This document shows positions 7,749-16,898 of a stretch of DNA of 64,000 nt, one piece after another (position 1 is the stretch's first letter; every line of letters starts with the position of its first letter). Below the pieces are notes generated by a model, which saw only the letters and a list, made by a program, of their open reading frames with translations, did not search any database and was not told the origin of the DNA. The position numbers and the translations under genes are program-made. Source of the stretch: SZUA-36 sp963759155 (GTDB taxonomy: Bacteria > Pseudomonadota > Gammaproteobacteria > Xanthomonadales > SZUA-36); contig CAVWXX010000014.1 of assembly GCA_963759155.1 (NCBI GenBank), forward strand, positions 1 through 64,000, given 5' to 3'.

Positions 7749-8213
7749 TTAGTCTTCGGTTTCGTAGTAAAGTATCCATTCGCAGTAAAGCGCTGGCTTT
7801 TCCTCACCTTCAATTTCAACGGTTAATGCAGTGATGAACTTGCAGTTGTGCTCATCCTTCCAAATAACATCCTTAACCTCTCCGTGTATACGTACTCGTT
7901 TACCTGTATGAACCGGTGCCAGGAAACGAATCTTATCGTACCCATAGTTAAATCCATGTGGCATATTCTCAGGCACTGGAAAGTTAGCCATTATATAAGG
8001 TGTCAACCCCAGCGTCAGTAAGCCGTGAGCAATGGTTCCACCCATATCAGTTTTTGACGCTTTTTCGGGATCAACATGCATAAAGTAATCATCACCTGTG
8101 CAGTGGGCAAATTCGTTGATGCGTTCCTGCGTAACTTCATACCATGCGGTTGGTTCAACCTTGGTCCCTATAAAATTGACTAGCTCATCTTTAGGTACGA
8201 TTTTGTTTGACAT
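7749..8213 (-). CDS. MaoC-like (R)-specific enoyl-CoA hydratase/dehydratase
   Basis: A GAGGAG six bases before the ATG fixes the start. The 154-residue protein has VTQERINEFAHCTGDDYFMH, then VDPEKASKT, then GTIAHGLLTLGL: the Asp and His of the hydratase-2 motif (D-x4-H, then GxxxHG). The middle GYDKIRFLAPVHTGKRVRIH strand and a terminal EIEGEEKPALYCEW follow. The family hydrates trans-2-enoyl-CoA to (R)-3-hydroxyacyl-CoA or acts as a related dehydratase. Single-domain length is normal. It belongs to the same CoA-ester gene group as the transferase, thioesterase and ligase nearby. Confidence 0.9.
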   Translation of the reverse strand: MSNKIVPKDELVNFIGTKVEPTAWYEVTQERINEFAHCTGDDYFMHVDPEKASKTDMGGTIAHGLLTLGLTPYIMANFPVPENMPHGFNYGYDKIRFLAPVHTGKRVRIHGEVKDVIWKDEHNCKFITALTVEIEGEEKPALYCEWILYYETED

Positions 8214-8246
8214 GTTGTTCTCCTCTGTTTTTAAAAAAAACTAGCT

Positions 8247-8411
8247 TTAAAGTAAATCATCTTTAATAAAGTAATTAATCCATTCGGCGTACAGTGCTGG
8301 CTTTTCCTCACCTTCAATTTCAACGGTCATACCAACCTTGAACACGCAGTGGTTCTCTTCCTTCCACCTGACATCCAGAACATCGCCGTGCACGCGTCCT
8401 GGATTTTTCAT
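8247..8411 (-). pseudogene. MaoC-like C-terminal fragment, copy 2
   Basis: This 54-codon frame reads KNPGRVHGDVLDV, then EIEGEEKPALYAEW, then INYFIKDDLL before TAA, a natural-looking C terminus. It is the parent-like copy of the fragment at 612-800. It lies directly upstream of the intact MaoC gene in the same orientation, so two tandem MaoC genes probably existed and this one lost its N-terminal two thirds where the shared element (8430-8540) begins. The ATG at 8411 could be used but the product would lack the active site. Confidence 0.7.
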
Positions 8412-8512
8412 TATCTGCTCTCGATTAGCTTTGACTTCCTCATATCATAGCTCAGTAGATTTTGGTTGTGTAGGGTCCCTTTGGTGACTCATGGAGGTGC
8501 AGTCCCCACGTG
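8269..8512. repeat. 244-bp duplicated block, copy 2 (partner 658-901)
   Basis: It differs from 658-901 at two positions only. It spans the 3' coding end of the MaoC-like fragment and the first part of the shared non-coding element. Because here the coding end is natural and the element continues as in the 6.5-kb copy, this copy is probably the source. Confidence 0.9.
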
Positions 8513-8540
8513 AATCATTATTCAGGTGGGATCGGGCATC
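8430..8540. repeat. Shared non-coding element, copy 3
   Basis: It has the same boundaries as the 6543-6653 copy, from TTTGACTTCCTC to ATCGGGCATC. It joins the MaoC-like fragment on the left and a GC-rich region with the acyl-CoA ligase on the right, so it sits exactly at a composition breakpoint. Confidence 0.75.
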
Positions 8541-8698
8541 CGTAGACTGAAAGCCGTTTTCGGCAGAGGCGAAGAATCTCGACTGGCGTCTTTTGTGTCT
8601 TCATATGAGGTTGACGTCATTATCACCTATTGCGTAGACTCGACTTGCCGCAGAAGGCCTCGGCGTGGTTTTGGGTGAGTGAAATGGAGATGACGAAT

Positions 8699-10264
8699 AT
8701 GTTCGATGACGACGCGTCCAGCCTCTCGCGGCTGTGCGACACCGGCCTATCCCTGGACCCGCAGCGAATCGCTCTCATCCAGGGCAAGCGGTCGATGACG
8801 TATGCAGAGCTCGAGCAGCGCATCAATCGGGTCGCCAATGGGCTGATCTCGCTCGGAGTCGAGCCGTTCGAGCGCGTCCTCGTCATCTTCGAGAACGACA
8901 TCCGCTTCCCCGAAGTCCTGCTCGGTATCGTCAGGGCCGGCGCCGTAGCGGTCCCGGTCAACTTCAAGTTCCCGCCGCCGCAGCACATCGATCTGGCTCG
9001 GGACTGTGGGAGTCGCATCATCTTCGGCAGCGCCGGGATGGCCGAATCCGTCCTCGCCTGCCTGGCCGACGGGGTTGCCGAGGTCGGTATCGTCGTCGAT
9101 GCCGACCAGGGTCCGCTTCGAAGCTATGAGGACTGGCTGGCCTCATCTTCGCCCGAAGGCTGCGATCATGGGTCGGCCGGCAGCGAGGTCTGCATCCAGG
9201 CGTACACCTCGGGCTCGACCGGACGGCCCAAGGGGGTTCTTCTCTCGCACCGTGGGCTTCTGCGTAACGCTCAGCTCCTGGCGGAGTACAACCGGATCGA
9301 CGAGAACTCACGGGTCTTGTTGTCGACGCCGCTCTTCCATATGAATGCCACTGGCGCGGGGCTCCTCCCGTGCCTGATCCAGGGCGGCTCGGTGGTCATT
9401 CTCAAGGAGTTCGACGCGGAGCGCGTGATCGATGCGATTGAGACGCACGGCTGCACGTACACCACCGGTGTACCGGCCACGTACAAGCTGATTCTGGATG
9501 CCGCGCGACAAAGAACGCACGCGGATGTCTCCAGCCTCGAGTTCATCACAGTGGGGTCTGCTCCCATGACACGCGCGCTTCTCGACGAACTGGTCCAGAC
9601 CTTGCCGGGTGTCGATGTGATCGAAGGCTACGGGCTGACGGAGTCTGGGCCCATCATCACCATGAACCCACGCGGCCGAAACAAGCTGGGCACGATCGGT
9701 CCCGCTCTTCCGGGCTTCGAGTGCAAGGTCATCGACTCCGACGGGAACATTTTGCCACAGGGAGAGGCGGGGGAACTTGTCGTGCGGAGCGAGTGCAACG
9801 CCCTCGGCTATTACAACCGGCCGGACGCCCAGGCGGAGCGCTTCCGGGACGGCTGGGTCTATACCGGGGATATGGTTTCGTGCGACCCCGACGGCTGGTT
9901 CACCTTCAGGGGGCGCGTCGATGACCAGATGCAAGTGGGAGGCGAGAACGTCTTCCCGGCCGAAGTCGAGAACATCCTCGCCACGCATCCGGAAGTGCGG
10001 GACGTCTGTGTCGTTCCTGTCCCCCACGAGGTGAAGGGCCAGGTTCCGGTGGCCTTCGTCGTGCGCAACGTCGGGTCGAACCTCGGCGAGAAGGAACTCA
10101 TCGACTACTACATAGAGCGCGGACCCGCGTATTCCCATCCGCGCCATATCTACTTCATCGACAAGATGCCACTCTTGGGGACCGGGAAAACCGACCTGAA
10201 GGCTCTTGAAAGGCAGGCTCGCGAGCCAGGCCCAGGAACGGGGCCCTCTTCCCCCGCCCGCTGA
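8699..10264 (+). CDS. Acyl-CoA synthetase / AMP-dependent ligase
   Basis: It activates a carboxylic acid to acyl-AMP and then acyl-CoA. The adenylation motifs are all present: AYTSGSTGRPKGVLLSHRG (P-loop), GYGLTESGP, YTGD, GRVDDQMQVGGENVFPAEVE, and the C-terminal GTGKTDLKAL with the catalytic Lys. The start is taken at 8699, nine bases after TGGAG; ATGs at 8684 and 8690 are in the same frame. The roughly 520-residue length is normal. The gene is markedly GC-rich, with G/C-ending codons, unlike both flanks, which suggests transfer. The acid substrate is not evident; neighbouring CoA genes suggest fatty or alicyclic acid use. Confidence 0.92.
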   Translation: MFDDDASSLSRLCDTGLSLDPQRIALIQGKRSMTYAELEQRINRVANGLISLGVEPFERVLVIFENDIRFPEVLLGIVRAGAVAVPVNFKFPPPQHIDLARDCGSRIIFGSAGMAESVLACLADGVAEVGIVVDADQGPLRSYEDWLASSSPEGCDHGSAGSEVCIQAYTSGSTGRPKGVLLSHRGLLRNAQLLAEYNRIDENSRVLLSTPLFHMNATGAGLLPCLIQGGSVVILKEFDAERVIDAIETHGCTYTTGVPATYKLILDAARQRTHADVSSLEFITVGSAPMTRALLDELVQTLPGVDVIEGYGLTESGPIITMNPRGRNKLGTIGPALPGFECKVIDSDGNILPQGEAGELVVRSECNALGYYNRPDAQAERFRDGWVYTGDMVSCDPDGWFTFRGRVDDQMQVGGENVFPAEVENILATHPEVRDVCVVPVPHEVKGQVPVAFVVRNVGSNLGEKELIDYYIERGPAYSHPRHIYFIDKMPLLGTGKTDLKALERQAREPGPGTGPSSPAR

Positions 10265-10477
10265 CTTGCCATAGCGAGTGCTTATCGGACTTGGAGCCCG
10301 GGAAGGGGCTTGAATCGCCTACCCACGAAGATAATCGATCAGGACATCGACGTTGAGGGCCTCGGCCCCCTATCGGCAGCGGCCGCGGCTCCGGGATGTG
10401 CATGATCACTTGGGCCAGGAGCTCCTGCGGATCGAACGCCTCAACAAGGAGCGTTAAAGCCATATTTCCAGAAACTT
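10265..10477. other. GC-rich spacer with a possible gene tail
   Basis: The forward frame ending at 10457 reads RLRDVHDHLGQELLRIERLN before a stop, which looks like a genuine charged C-terminal helix of a GC-rich gene, but no family is recognised and no upstream part exists. It probably arrived with the ligase gene. Composition drops back to the genome norm at about 10460. Confidence 0.25.
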
Positions 10478-13400
10478 TCAGTGATCCGGCTTATCAATGC
10501 TGACGCGTATCGGCGAACCGGCATCGAAATGCACATCGCGTTGCGGAAAGGCAATGCTGATACCCGCGTCTCTGAACGCGGCATCCACCCGTTGGTGCAA
10601 CTCACTGGTGATGCGCATCCTCTCCTCATGATCGGTGATGAAACACCGGGCTGACAAGGTTAAGGCACTATCGCCGAATTCGTTGAACACCACGGAAGGT
10701 TCAGGATCTTTGAGTACTTCCTCGTGGCTTGTGATCACCTTGTACAGTGTTTTTATGGCCGTTTCGACATCGCTGCCATAGGCAATACCCACGTTAAACA
10801 CAATACGAATAATCCCGTCTGTTAGTGTCCAGTTCAACAGGCGCCCGGTCACGAACTCCTTGTTGGGCACCAACAACTCCTTTCGGTCCCAGTCGAGTAT
10901 GGTTGTGGCACGAATCTGTATACGCGTCACTCTTCCCGAGCTTTCCCCGACCGTGACGATATCTCCGACCCGGATCGGTCGTTCGAACAGGATGATCAGG
11001 CCGCTGATGAAATTGGCCACAATCTCCTGGAGCCCGAAGCCGATACCGAGACTCAATGCCGCCACCAGCCATTGCAACTTCTCCCATCTCAAACCAAGGG
11101 TCAAAAGGAGGAAAACCAGGCCGCCACCGATAATGACGTAATTCAGGACAGTGACGGCAGCGTAGCGTGTTCCCGGTATCATTTTGCTGTAGCTACGCAA
11201 GAGCAGTTCCAGCAGGGCAGGCAATTTTCTTGCAGCGTACAACGTCACTATCGCGATAAGTATCGCCAGGAGCAGCGTTGCCAGGGTGATATTGCTAATG
11301 ACCTGGGTATCACCAATGCCTTCGCTGACGCTCCAGAGGGTGACTCTCTGAAGCCCTTCAAAGGCGGGTAAGAGCGGTGACAAGACATAAAAAAGCCACA
11401 GTCCACCAAATAGTGCCGTCACGGCTTTCAGAAGTTCAGTGGTCGTTTTGCTTAGCTCAACCAGGTCCGTGGCAAAGGATGCTTCGACATTTTGCTGATC
11501 CGGCTCTGATTTGTGCTGGCTTATGTAATCCCTCAACCTGAGCTGACGTTGTGTTACCAACAGCCAGCGTAACAGGATGTAATAAATGAAGGTCAGCATC
11601 GTTATCACCGACAAGGTATCTATCAGGCTGTGAAAAATCATATGGGACGGCAACAGGAAACCAGCCAGGACCATGACGACCGGAATGAGGGTCAACAGGA
11701 TGACCAGACCTGGTACCGCCTTTTGAATGAAGGGACTATTGCCGCTCTGAATCCTGTTTTGACGCAGGAACCGGAGGACTTCAAATCCCAGTACGAGGGT
11801 CGCAGCGCTATAGACCAGCCGGCTCAATATGGCTTGAACCGAACCTTGTTCGAGATTCACCAGTATGCTGGTCATCGTAATCAAGGGCCAAAGCCTTAAC
11901 AGAACCCATTTCGTCGTATTGAAAATTTTGTCACAGCTGGCAGGTGACCATCTGAAATGCACCCTGGCGACACCCTGCTGATCACAGCTTGTCCGCCAAA
12001 AAAGGATCAGAAACAGTGTTTGAGTAGAGATAAGCAGTGACTTGGAAAGATCTAATGAGGTGGATTCGCCCGAACTGCGCAAAGAAAGCGCCAATGCGAC
12101 AATAAAAAGGGGTAATGCCATGGCCTGCAATATCGTGAGTAAAAACGCCAAAAAAGTATGCTTCACAGAATCACTGCGCGGGCGGCCGATTCTCCGGTTG
12201 ACTGCTGACCTTACCTCGATCAGTCGTTTTCGTTGCAAGAATAATGCCAGGCCGCTCACCATGAACACGGCGGCAGTGACGTCGAATATGTTGAACCGGA
12301 TGGATTTGACCTGGTCGACGGTTTGCCCCAAATCGAGAACCAGCTGCTTCAGTGCACCTTTTCCTATTGGAGAATGGCTGGGCACCCACAAGACATGGCT
12401 GATCAGGAATGCGCTGTATTCTTTGATCAGTGAGTTGAGTTGGTCCTGCGTCAGCTCAATTTCGCCCAGTACGTCTATCAGTTGCGACTCAATATCAATC
12501 AGGTCATTGAGGCGATTACGATTGACCAGTGCTTGTTCGCCCACCAATTCAAGCGTGGTGCCCTCGATGAGATCCGAATCCGGTTGCTCCCCACGCAAAC
12601 GGCTGACATAAGCGGCAGCACTGGCCAGTTCCTCGAGTTGTCGTTCATGTTCGGCGCGGCTGATGACCTGGTCGCCGATTTCACGGCCAACATTAACGGT
12701 TGATTTTGGTATACGAAACTGGTCTGCCTTACGCCAGTATGACATCAGAATCTGGCCAAACGATGAGCTCTCGCTGGCGGCCTCCACGATATTACGTGCC
12801 ACCGCATACTGGCCGCTTAGCCTGTCCAGGCTGTACTTCAGTTCATCGCGATGGCTGGTGTTCGAGTTCAACTTTTCAAGTAACACTGCACGTTGCTCGG
12901 CCAGCCGATCGTTGATGCCAACAACCGTCTGTACCAGGGCGTATCCGGGGGTGTCCACGGGGAGTTGAACCAATGACATTACCTTGTTAAACGGATCTTT
13001 CCCTTTCATGACAGTTTCGAGGGACGCCAGATCATTTTGCAAAATACCGATCATGACGTTGGCTTCTTCAAGCTCAGTATTTTGCAGGGAAAGGCGCGCG
13101 GGTTGGCTGTTCAACCTTGCATTCAGGGCCAGGCGCTCGGCAACTAATAACTGGCGTTCGGCCGCCACAAGCCATTGGGATGCCTCAACTTGCGAAGGCT
13201 TGGCTTTTGGGTTGACGACAACGATGATATTGGGCAATTCAGTTTCGCGTTGGTCGATTTCCTCCAGGCGCGCCTGGATGCTGCTGCCGCTTGATTCCTC
13301 ACTGGTGATTTGCCGCAACAGGCTGTCGCGGCTAGCGGTCGTCTCGGTCAGCTGAGTGCGGACCTCATTGATCTTGATTTCGAGCTCTTGCCAGGACAAA

Positions 13401-13741
13401 TCCTCGATGGATATGCCGGTGATCGTGCTTGCATTTTCATCCAGCGTATCCAGGCGCGCGCGAATTTCGGCCTGGCGCTGCGGCGAGGACTCCAGTGCCT
13501 TGTTATAGCCGGTCGCGCTTTGGTTTTGCGCCTCGGTCTCACGCAGCCGCGAGAGCGCCTCTTGATAGATTCCCAGGGTCGTGGCAATTTCAGCCGAATC
13601 ACCTCTCTTTTGAATGGCCTGAATCCGGCTTTCGAGGAGTGCCTGGCTTAGCTCGTCGGCCACCAGAATGCTGCTTAAAAGCAATAGCAACGTCGCAGTA
13701 AACAACTGCAGCAGGGTGTGCGAAAAGCGCCGGAATGTCAT
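10478..13741 (-). CDS. Large mechanosensitive channel, MscS superfamily (MscK/MscM-like)
   Basis: The start at 13741 gives TFRRFSHTLLQLFTATLLLL, a Sec signal. Residues up to about 430 form a long coiled-coil-rich periplasmic domain, then come some ten hydrophobic helices. The pore helix and MscS domain follow: LSLGIGFGLQEIVANFISG, LIILFERPIRVGDIVTVGE, TTILDWDRKELLVPNKEFV and ISIAFPQRDVHF at the C terminus. At about 1087 residues it matches the roughly 1100-residue MscK/MscM class. It would sit in the inner membrane and release solutes on hypo-osmotic shock. A TTG nine codons earlier lacks a ribosome-binding site. It stands as a single gene. Confidence 0.93.
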   Translation of the reverse strand: MTFRRFSHTLLQLFTATLLLLLSSILVADELSQALLESRIQAIQKRGDSAEIATTLGIYQEALSRLRETEAQNQSATGYNKALESSPQRQAEIRARLDTLDENASTITGISIEDLSWQELEIKINEVRTQLTETTASRDSLLRQITSEESSGSSIQARLEEIDQRETELPNIIVVVNPKAKPSQVEASQWLVAAERQLLVAERLALNARLNSQPARLSLQNTELEEANVMIGILQNDLASLETVMKGKDPFNKVMSLVQLPVDTPGYALVQTVVGINDRLAEQRAVLLEKLNSNTSHRDELKYSLDRLSGQYAVARNIVEAASESSSFGQILMSYWRKADQFRIPKSTVNVGREIGDQVISRAEHERQLEELASAAAYVSRLRGEQPDSDLIEGTTLELVGEQALVNRNRLNDLIDIESQLIDVLGEIELTQDQLNSLIKEYSAFLISHVLWVPSHSPIGKGALKQLVLDLGQTVDQVKSIRFNIFDVTAAVFMVSGLALFLQRKRLIEVRSAVNRRIGRPRSDSVKHTFLAFLLTILQAMALPLFIVALALSLRSSGESTSLDLSKSLLISTQTLFLILFWRTSCDQQGVARVHFRWSPASCDKIFNTTKWVLLRLWPLITMTSILVNLEQGSVQAILSRLVYSAATLVLGFEVLRFLRQNRIQSGNSPFIQKAVPGLVILLTLIPVVMVLAGFLLPSHMIFHSLIDTLSVITMLTFIYYILLRWLLVTQRQLRLRDYISQHKSEPDQQNVEASFATDLVELSKTTTELLKAVTALFGGLWLFYVLSPLLPAFEGLQRVTLWSVSEGIGDTQVISNITLATLLLAILIAIVTLYAARKLPALLELLLRSYSKMIPGTRYAAVTVLNYVIIGGGLVFLLLTLGLRWEKLQWLVAALSLGIGFGLQEIVANFISGLIILFERPIRVGDIVTVGESSGRVTRIQIRATTILDWDRKELLVPNKEFVTGRLLNWTLTDGIIRIVFNVGIAYGSDVETAIKTLYKVITSHEEVLKDPEPSVVFNEFGDSALTLSARCFITDHEERMRITSELHQRVDAAFRDAGISIAFPQRDVHFDAGSPIRVSIDKPDH

Positions 13742-13842
13742 CGTTGTTTTGTTTTCATATTCACACAATTCTATATTTTCAGCTGACCAATTGCCATCGC
13801 CGGGCTTTGAAAGCCGCGACGATGGCAGTTGGTTGTCCTGCG

Positions 13843-15264
13843 CTATTTATCGGCAAGTAGCTTCGCGGCGGTACGAAGATATCCCGGCGAATGATCGATC
13901 CCCGAAATTTCATCCGGGTTGGGAGCCAAGCCGAAATACATTCCACAGAAATCACGGGCCGGGTCGACATAGATACCCTGTCCCATGTTCCCGTGCTTGA
14001 ACATGGCGCCATCGCTGAAGACATGGTCCCACTGGGCCGAGTTGTAGGCAGGGACTTCGCCGAACCAGTCGGTGCCGTATTGCTCTTCGGTCGAGCCCTT
14101 GTAGGCCTCGGGATTGCCCATGGTCTGGATGCTTTTCAGCAGCCTGTCCGAGATGATCTGCTCATCCGACACGACATTCCAACTGGGCGTGTAAATCATC
14201 GTGTAGCGCAACAGGTCCTCGGGCGTCGTGTTGTGCAAACCGGCGGCCAGAGGAGTTCCGTCCTGCGCGAGCCCGCAAATGAACGGGTTCTTCGCCCCGA
14301 TCTTCGACCAGACCCGCTCGTTCCAAAGGTCCTGCCACCGCATTCCGGACACATATTGCGTCGCCAGCACCAGCGTCTGCGTATTCGCGCCGGAATAGCG
14401 GAAATGTTCGCCTGCGGATTCACCCGGCAATGGCTTGGCATTCTTGGACATCTCGCGGAAATCGCCCTTGTTCAGCTCGAAACCCGCCGCAAACCAGTTT
14501 GCGATCCACGAATCAGGGTTCAGTAGGTTCTCGATGGTTTCCTCAATATCGAGGCCGGAGGACATGTTCATCACGTTCCTGACCGTCGCCTGCTCCCAGG
14601 CCGACCCTCTGATCTCGGGCACGTAGGTCGGGACCGGCTTGTCCAGATCGATCTTGCCCTCATCAGCAAGCATCGCGACAAGCAGGCCGACCGTCGGTTT
14701 GGATGCCGACATCCAGATGTGGATATCGGTGGGATTCATGCCCGGATAGACCTCGAAGACGACTTTGCCCTTGTGGGCCATCATCATCGCCTGAACCTGG
14801 CGCTTGCCGACCAGATATTCCTTCAGCGGCGGCGTGGGTGTACCGTCAACAGCCGTATAGGTCAGATCCAGAATTGACGGATCGATCGCCCGCTCGAGCC
14901 TGGAAAACTCCTTCGGCGGAGGGACGTAGGAGCAGTGGAAAAACTCGGGGATATTGAGGTTGTAGTAAATGGAATCTTCGTTGCCCGACTGCCAGTTGGG
15001 AAAACTGTAGTTCTTGGTCGCCTTCTCGATGAATTCCGGGGACTGGGGCTTTTTCCACCTGGCCATCGGGCTGTCGACTTCAAGCGGCTCGAAACCCGAT
15101 GCGCCAACCCGGACTGGCCCGCTCGTTCGTGCCGCGGCAGGCAGGCTGTGCAGTCCGAGCCCGGCGGCACTCGCCACCGCTCCGACAGCAACTCCGTGCG
15201 CCATAAAGCTGCGCCGTGAAATACCCTTCGGAGCGTCGCAATCTTTGTCGTGTTTGTTGCTCAT
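13843..15264 (-). CDS. Tat-exported serine hydrolase, beta-lactamase/NylB-like fold (paralogue 1)
   Basis: GGAGAG lies eight bases before the ATG at 15264. A twin-arginine signal (SRRSFMAHGVAVGAVASAAG) directs it folded to the periplasm. The SxxK nucleophile motif is S186-A-S-K189 in HIWMSASKPTVG. FRYSGANT holds the Tyr box (YSG rather than the YxN of true class C enzymes), and FKHGNMGQGIYVDPARDFCG the His-Gly box. Such proteins are esterases, amidases (6-aminohexanoate-oligomer hydrolase type) or D-aminopeptidases. The substrate is unknown. A stub of an M19 dipeptidase lies just upstream. A close paralogue is at 53626. Confidence 0.9.
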   Translation of the reverse strand: MSNKHDKDCDAPKGISRRSFMAHGVAVGAVASAAGLGLHSLPAAARTSGPVRVGASGFEPLEVDSPMARWKKPQSPEFIEKATKNYSFPNWQSGNEDSIYYNLNIPEFFHCSYVPPPKEFSRLERAIDPSILDLTYTAVDGTPTPPLKEYLVGKRQVQAMMMAHKGKVVFEVYPGMNPTDIHIWMSASKPTVGLLVAMLADEGKIDLDKPVPTYVPEIRGSAWEQATVRNVMNMSSGLDIEETIENLLNPDSWIANWFAAGFELNKGDFREMSKNAKPLPGESAGEHFRYSGANTQTLVLATQYVSGMRWQDLWNERVWSKIGAKNPFICGLAQDGTPLAAGLHNTTPEDLLRYTMIYTPSWNVVSDEQIISDRLLKSIQTMGNPEAYKGSTEEQYGTDWFGEVPAYNSAQWDHVFSDGAMFKHGNMGQGIYVDPARDFCGMYFGLAPNPDEISGIDHSPGYLRTAAKLLADK

Positions 15265-15328
15265 CAATATCTCTCCATGTTAATCGTAAATGAGGTCGAC
15301 CCAAATGTCGGCCCCTTGCGTCTTTAAC

Positions 15329-15430
15329 TCAACCCCAGACCTGGCCCATGATGCGCAGCCAGTTGCCGCCCCAGATCTTGGCGATATCCTCCTTCTTATA
15401 GCCACGGGCAAGCAAGGCCCCGGTCAGGTT
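15329..15430 (-). pseudogene. C-terminal stub of an M19 (renal-dipeptidase-like) peptidase
   Basis: The reverse frame reads NLTGALLARGYKKEDIAKIW, then GGNWLRIMGQVW before a stop, matching the M19 tail and in particular the end of the intact gene at 46409 (GYSEEDCGKFLGGNMYRVMS). Nothing of the catalytic domain is left; the sequence upstream is unrelated. It lies 65 bases upstream of the serine hydrolase start, so a dipeptidase-hydrolase operon probably once existed here. Confidence 0.75.
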
Positions 15431-15519
15431 GAAAAACGTGTTTGTTTGCTGTTTCCTTTGTCAGCAACTGCAATTTACATTAACCTTTAAGACTACTCGA
15501 CAGGTATAGGTAGTGAAAG

Positions 15520-15585
15520 GTCCCTTTAGTGACGTATGCCAGCTTCGCTCTTTCCATTAAACTAACAATTTTCCACTTTAGTGGA
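15520..15585 (+). promoter_or_regulatory. Two related inverted repeats upstream of the DUF3300 gene
   Basis: GTCCCTTTAGTGAC at 15520-15533 equals the core of the three-copy element near 860, 6590 and 8480. TCCACTTTAGTGGA at 15572-15585 is a perfect 6-bp inverted repeat with a related core, and a looser version is at 3887-3905. They lie 65-130 bases before a forward gene and may be operators or repeat remnants. Confidence 0.35.
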
Positions 15586-15649
15586 TGATGTGTAAGCACG
15601 CTACCTGCGAGGTACAAAACGACCCATCGGGTCACAATGGAGTTTGGCT

Positions 15650-16855
15650 ATGAAATATTCCCGTCGACACATGCTCAGCCTGCTGGCCGGAAACCTTGCA
15701 TTCGTCCTGGCGCCAAGAGCCAGGTCGGCGGATGATACCGATCCGTACTCAGCCGAAGAGTTGCAAGAGATCGTCGGTGCGATAGCGCTCTACCCGGATT
15801 CCCTGCTCGGTCATGTCCTTCCCGCTGCAACCATGCCGGACCAGATCGCAACAGCCCTGGAGCGGCTGGAAGCCAACGGGGGCACCCCTGATGAGAACGA
15901 TGAGGAATTGATGGCGCTGGACGACAATATCCAGGCACTGTTGCCTTTCCCCGATGTGCTCGAATTGTTACAAGACAACGAAGACTGGCGGGCAGAGCTC
16001 GAGTACGCGGTCACCGTGCAGGAAGGTGACGTTCTCGATGCCATCCAGGCGTTTCGAAAAAAAGCCAACGATGCCGGAAACCTCCAATCGGATGATCACA
16101 TGGCGGTCACCATGGACGGGCCGACCATTCTTATCCAGCAGGCCAATCCACAGGTCGTCTATGTGCCGGTATACGAACCGGCGCAAGTCATTATCAGGCA
16201 ACCCGCGCCGGTTCTTACCTTTACCGCAGCTGTGCTGGTCGGCAGTTTTATCTGGCGCGGCTGGTCGTGGGGTTGGGGACGTCCCTACTACCGGTCACGG
16301 TATCTGGGTGGACGGCATGGCGGCCGCTGGCACCACCACCGCCCCGGAAGGCCCGTATACCGGCCCCCTCACCGCCCTCATCGTCCGGTGTACCGGCCTA
16401 AACCTAACCGGCCGCGCCCACCAGGTGGAAATCGGCCGGGGTCTGGTTGGCGGCCCGACAGGCCCGGTAGTGGTCGTCCGCCTTCAGGCAATCGGCCCGG
16501 CTCAGGCAATCGGCCCGGCTCAGGCAATCGCCCACCGGGCGGCAGGCCGCCCGGTGGAAATCGCCCTGGTTCAGGATTGAAACCCGGCGGTGGCAGGCCA
16601 CCTGGCGGAAATCGGCCAGGCTCAGGACTAAAACCCGGTGGTGGTCGACCTGCTACGCGACCCAGCCCTGGATCACGTCCGAACGCGCGGCCTGCACAAC
16701 GACCCGCAGCTCGTCCCGGGGTCAGTGCCCGCAAAAAGGTCGCCCCATTTGAAGGCGTATCCAGGGGTGGAAGGTCAAGCCGCAACGCCAGTAGGAGAGG
16801 TGCGTCAAGTCGTGGAAAGGCGCACCGTGGTTCATCGCGTAAAAGAGCACGATGA
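15650..16855 (+). CDS. DUF3300 family secreted protein
   Basis: GGAG seven bases upstream supports the ATG at 15650. The N terminus KYSRRHMLSLLAGNLAF has a twin-arginine look. The DUF3300 domain covers roughly residues 30-190, with EIVGAIALYPDSLLGHVLPA, YPD and NPQVVYVPVYEP. After a short hydrophobic stretch (about 185-200) the tail is highly repetitive, rich in Gly, Arg, Pro and His (NRPGSGNRPGSGNRPPGGRP-type units), and ends in a basic RGASSRGKA region. The family is often followed by DUF2950, as here. Function is unknown; a cell-envelope role is likely. Repeats in the tail probably vary by slippage. Confidence 0.9.
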   Translation: MKYSRRHMLSLLAGNLAFVLAPRARSADDTDPYSAEELQEIVGAIALYPDSLLGHVLPAATMPDQIATALERLEANGGTPDENDEELMALDDNIQALLPFPDVLELLQDNEDWRAELEYAVTVQEGDVLDAIQAFRKKANDAGNLQSDDHMAVTMDGPTILIQQANPQVVYVPVYEPAQVIIRQPAPVLTFTAAVLVGSFIWRGWSWGWGRPYYRSRYLGGRHGGRWHHHRPGRPVYRPPHRPHRPVYRPKPNRPRPPGGNRPGSGWRPDRPGSGRPPSGNRPGSGNRPGSGNRPPGGRPPGGNRPGSGLKPGGGRPPGGNRPGSGLKPGGGRPATRPSPGSRPNARPAQRPAARPGVSARKKVAPFEGVSRGGRSSRNASRRGASSRGKAHRGSSRKRAR

Positions 16856-16898
16856 GAAAGACGGCCCGGAAGCTTATGCCAGTGCATGGAGAAGACTC

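Noticed and set aside
9308..10147. Long open frame antisense to the acyl-CoA ligase
   Set aside because: The GC-rich codon bias of the ligase keeps other frames open; the translation is Arg/His/Val-rich without domains, and the ligase motifs are complete on the other strand.
16400..16690. Short repeats in the DUF3300 gene as a possible CRISPR or minisatellite locus
   Set aside because: The repeats are codon-phased low-complexity units inside a coding frame, without spacers.
16378..16887. Pro/Gly-rich antisense frame over the DUF3300 tail
   Set aside because: It mirrors the repetitive Gly-Arg-Pro tail of the real gene and has no ribosome-binding site or family resemblance.
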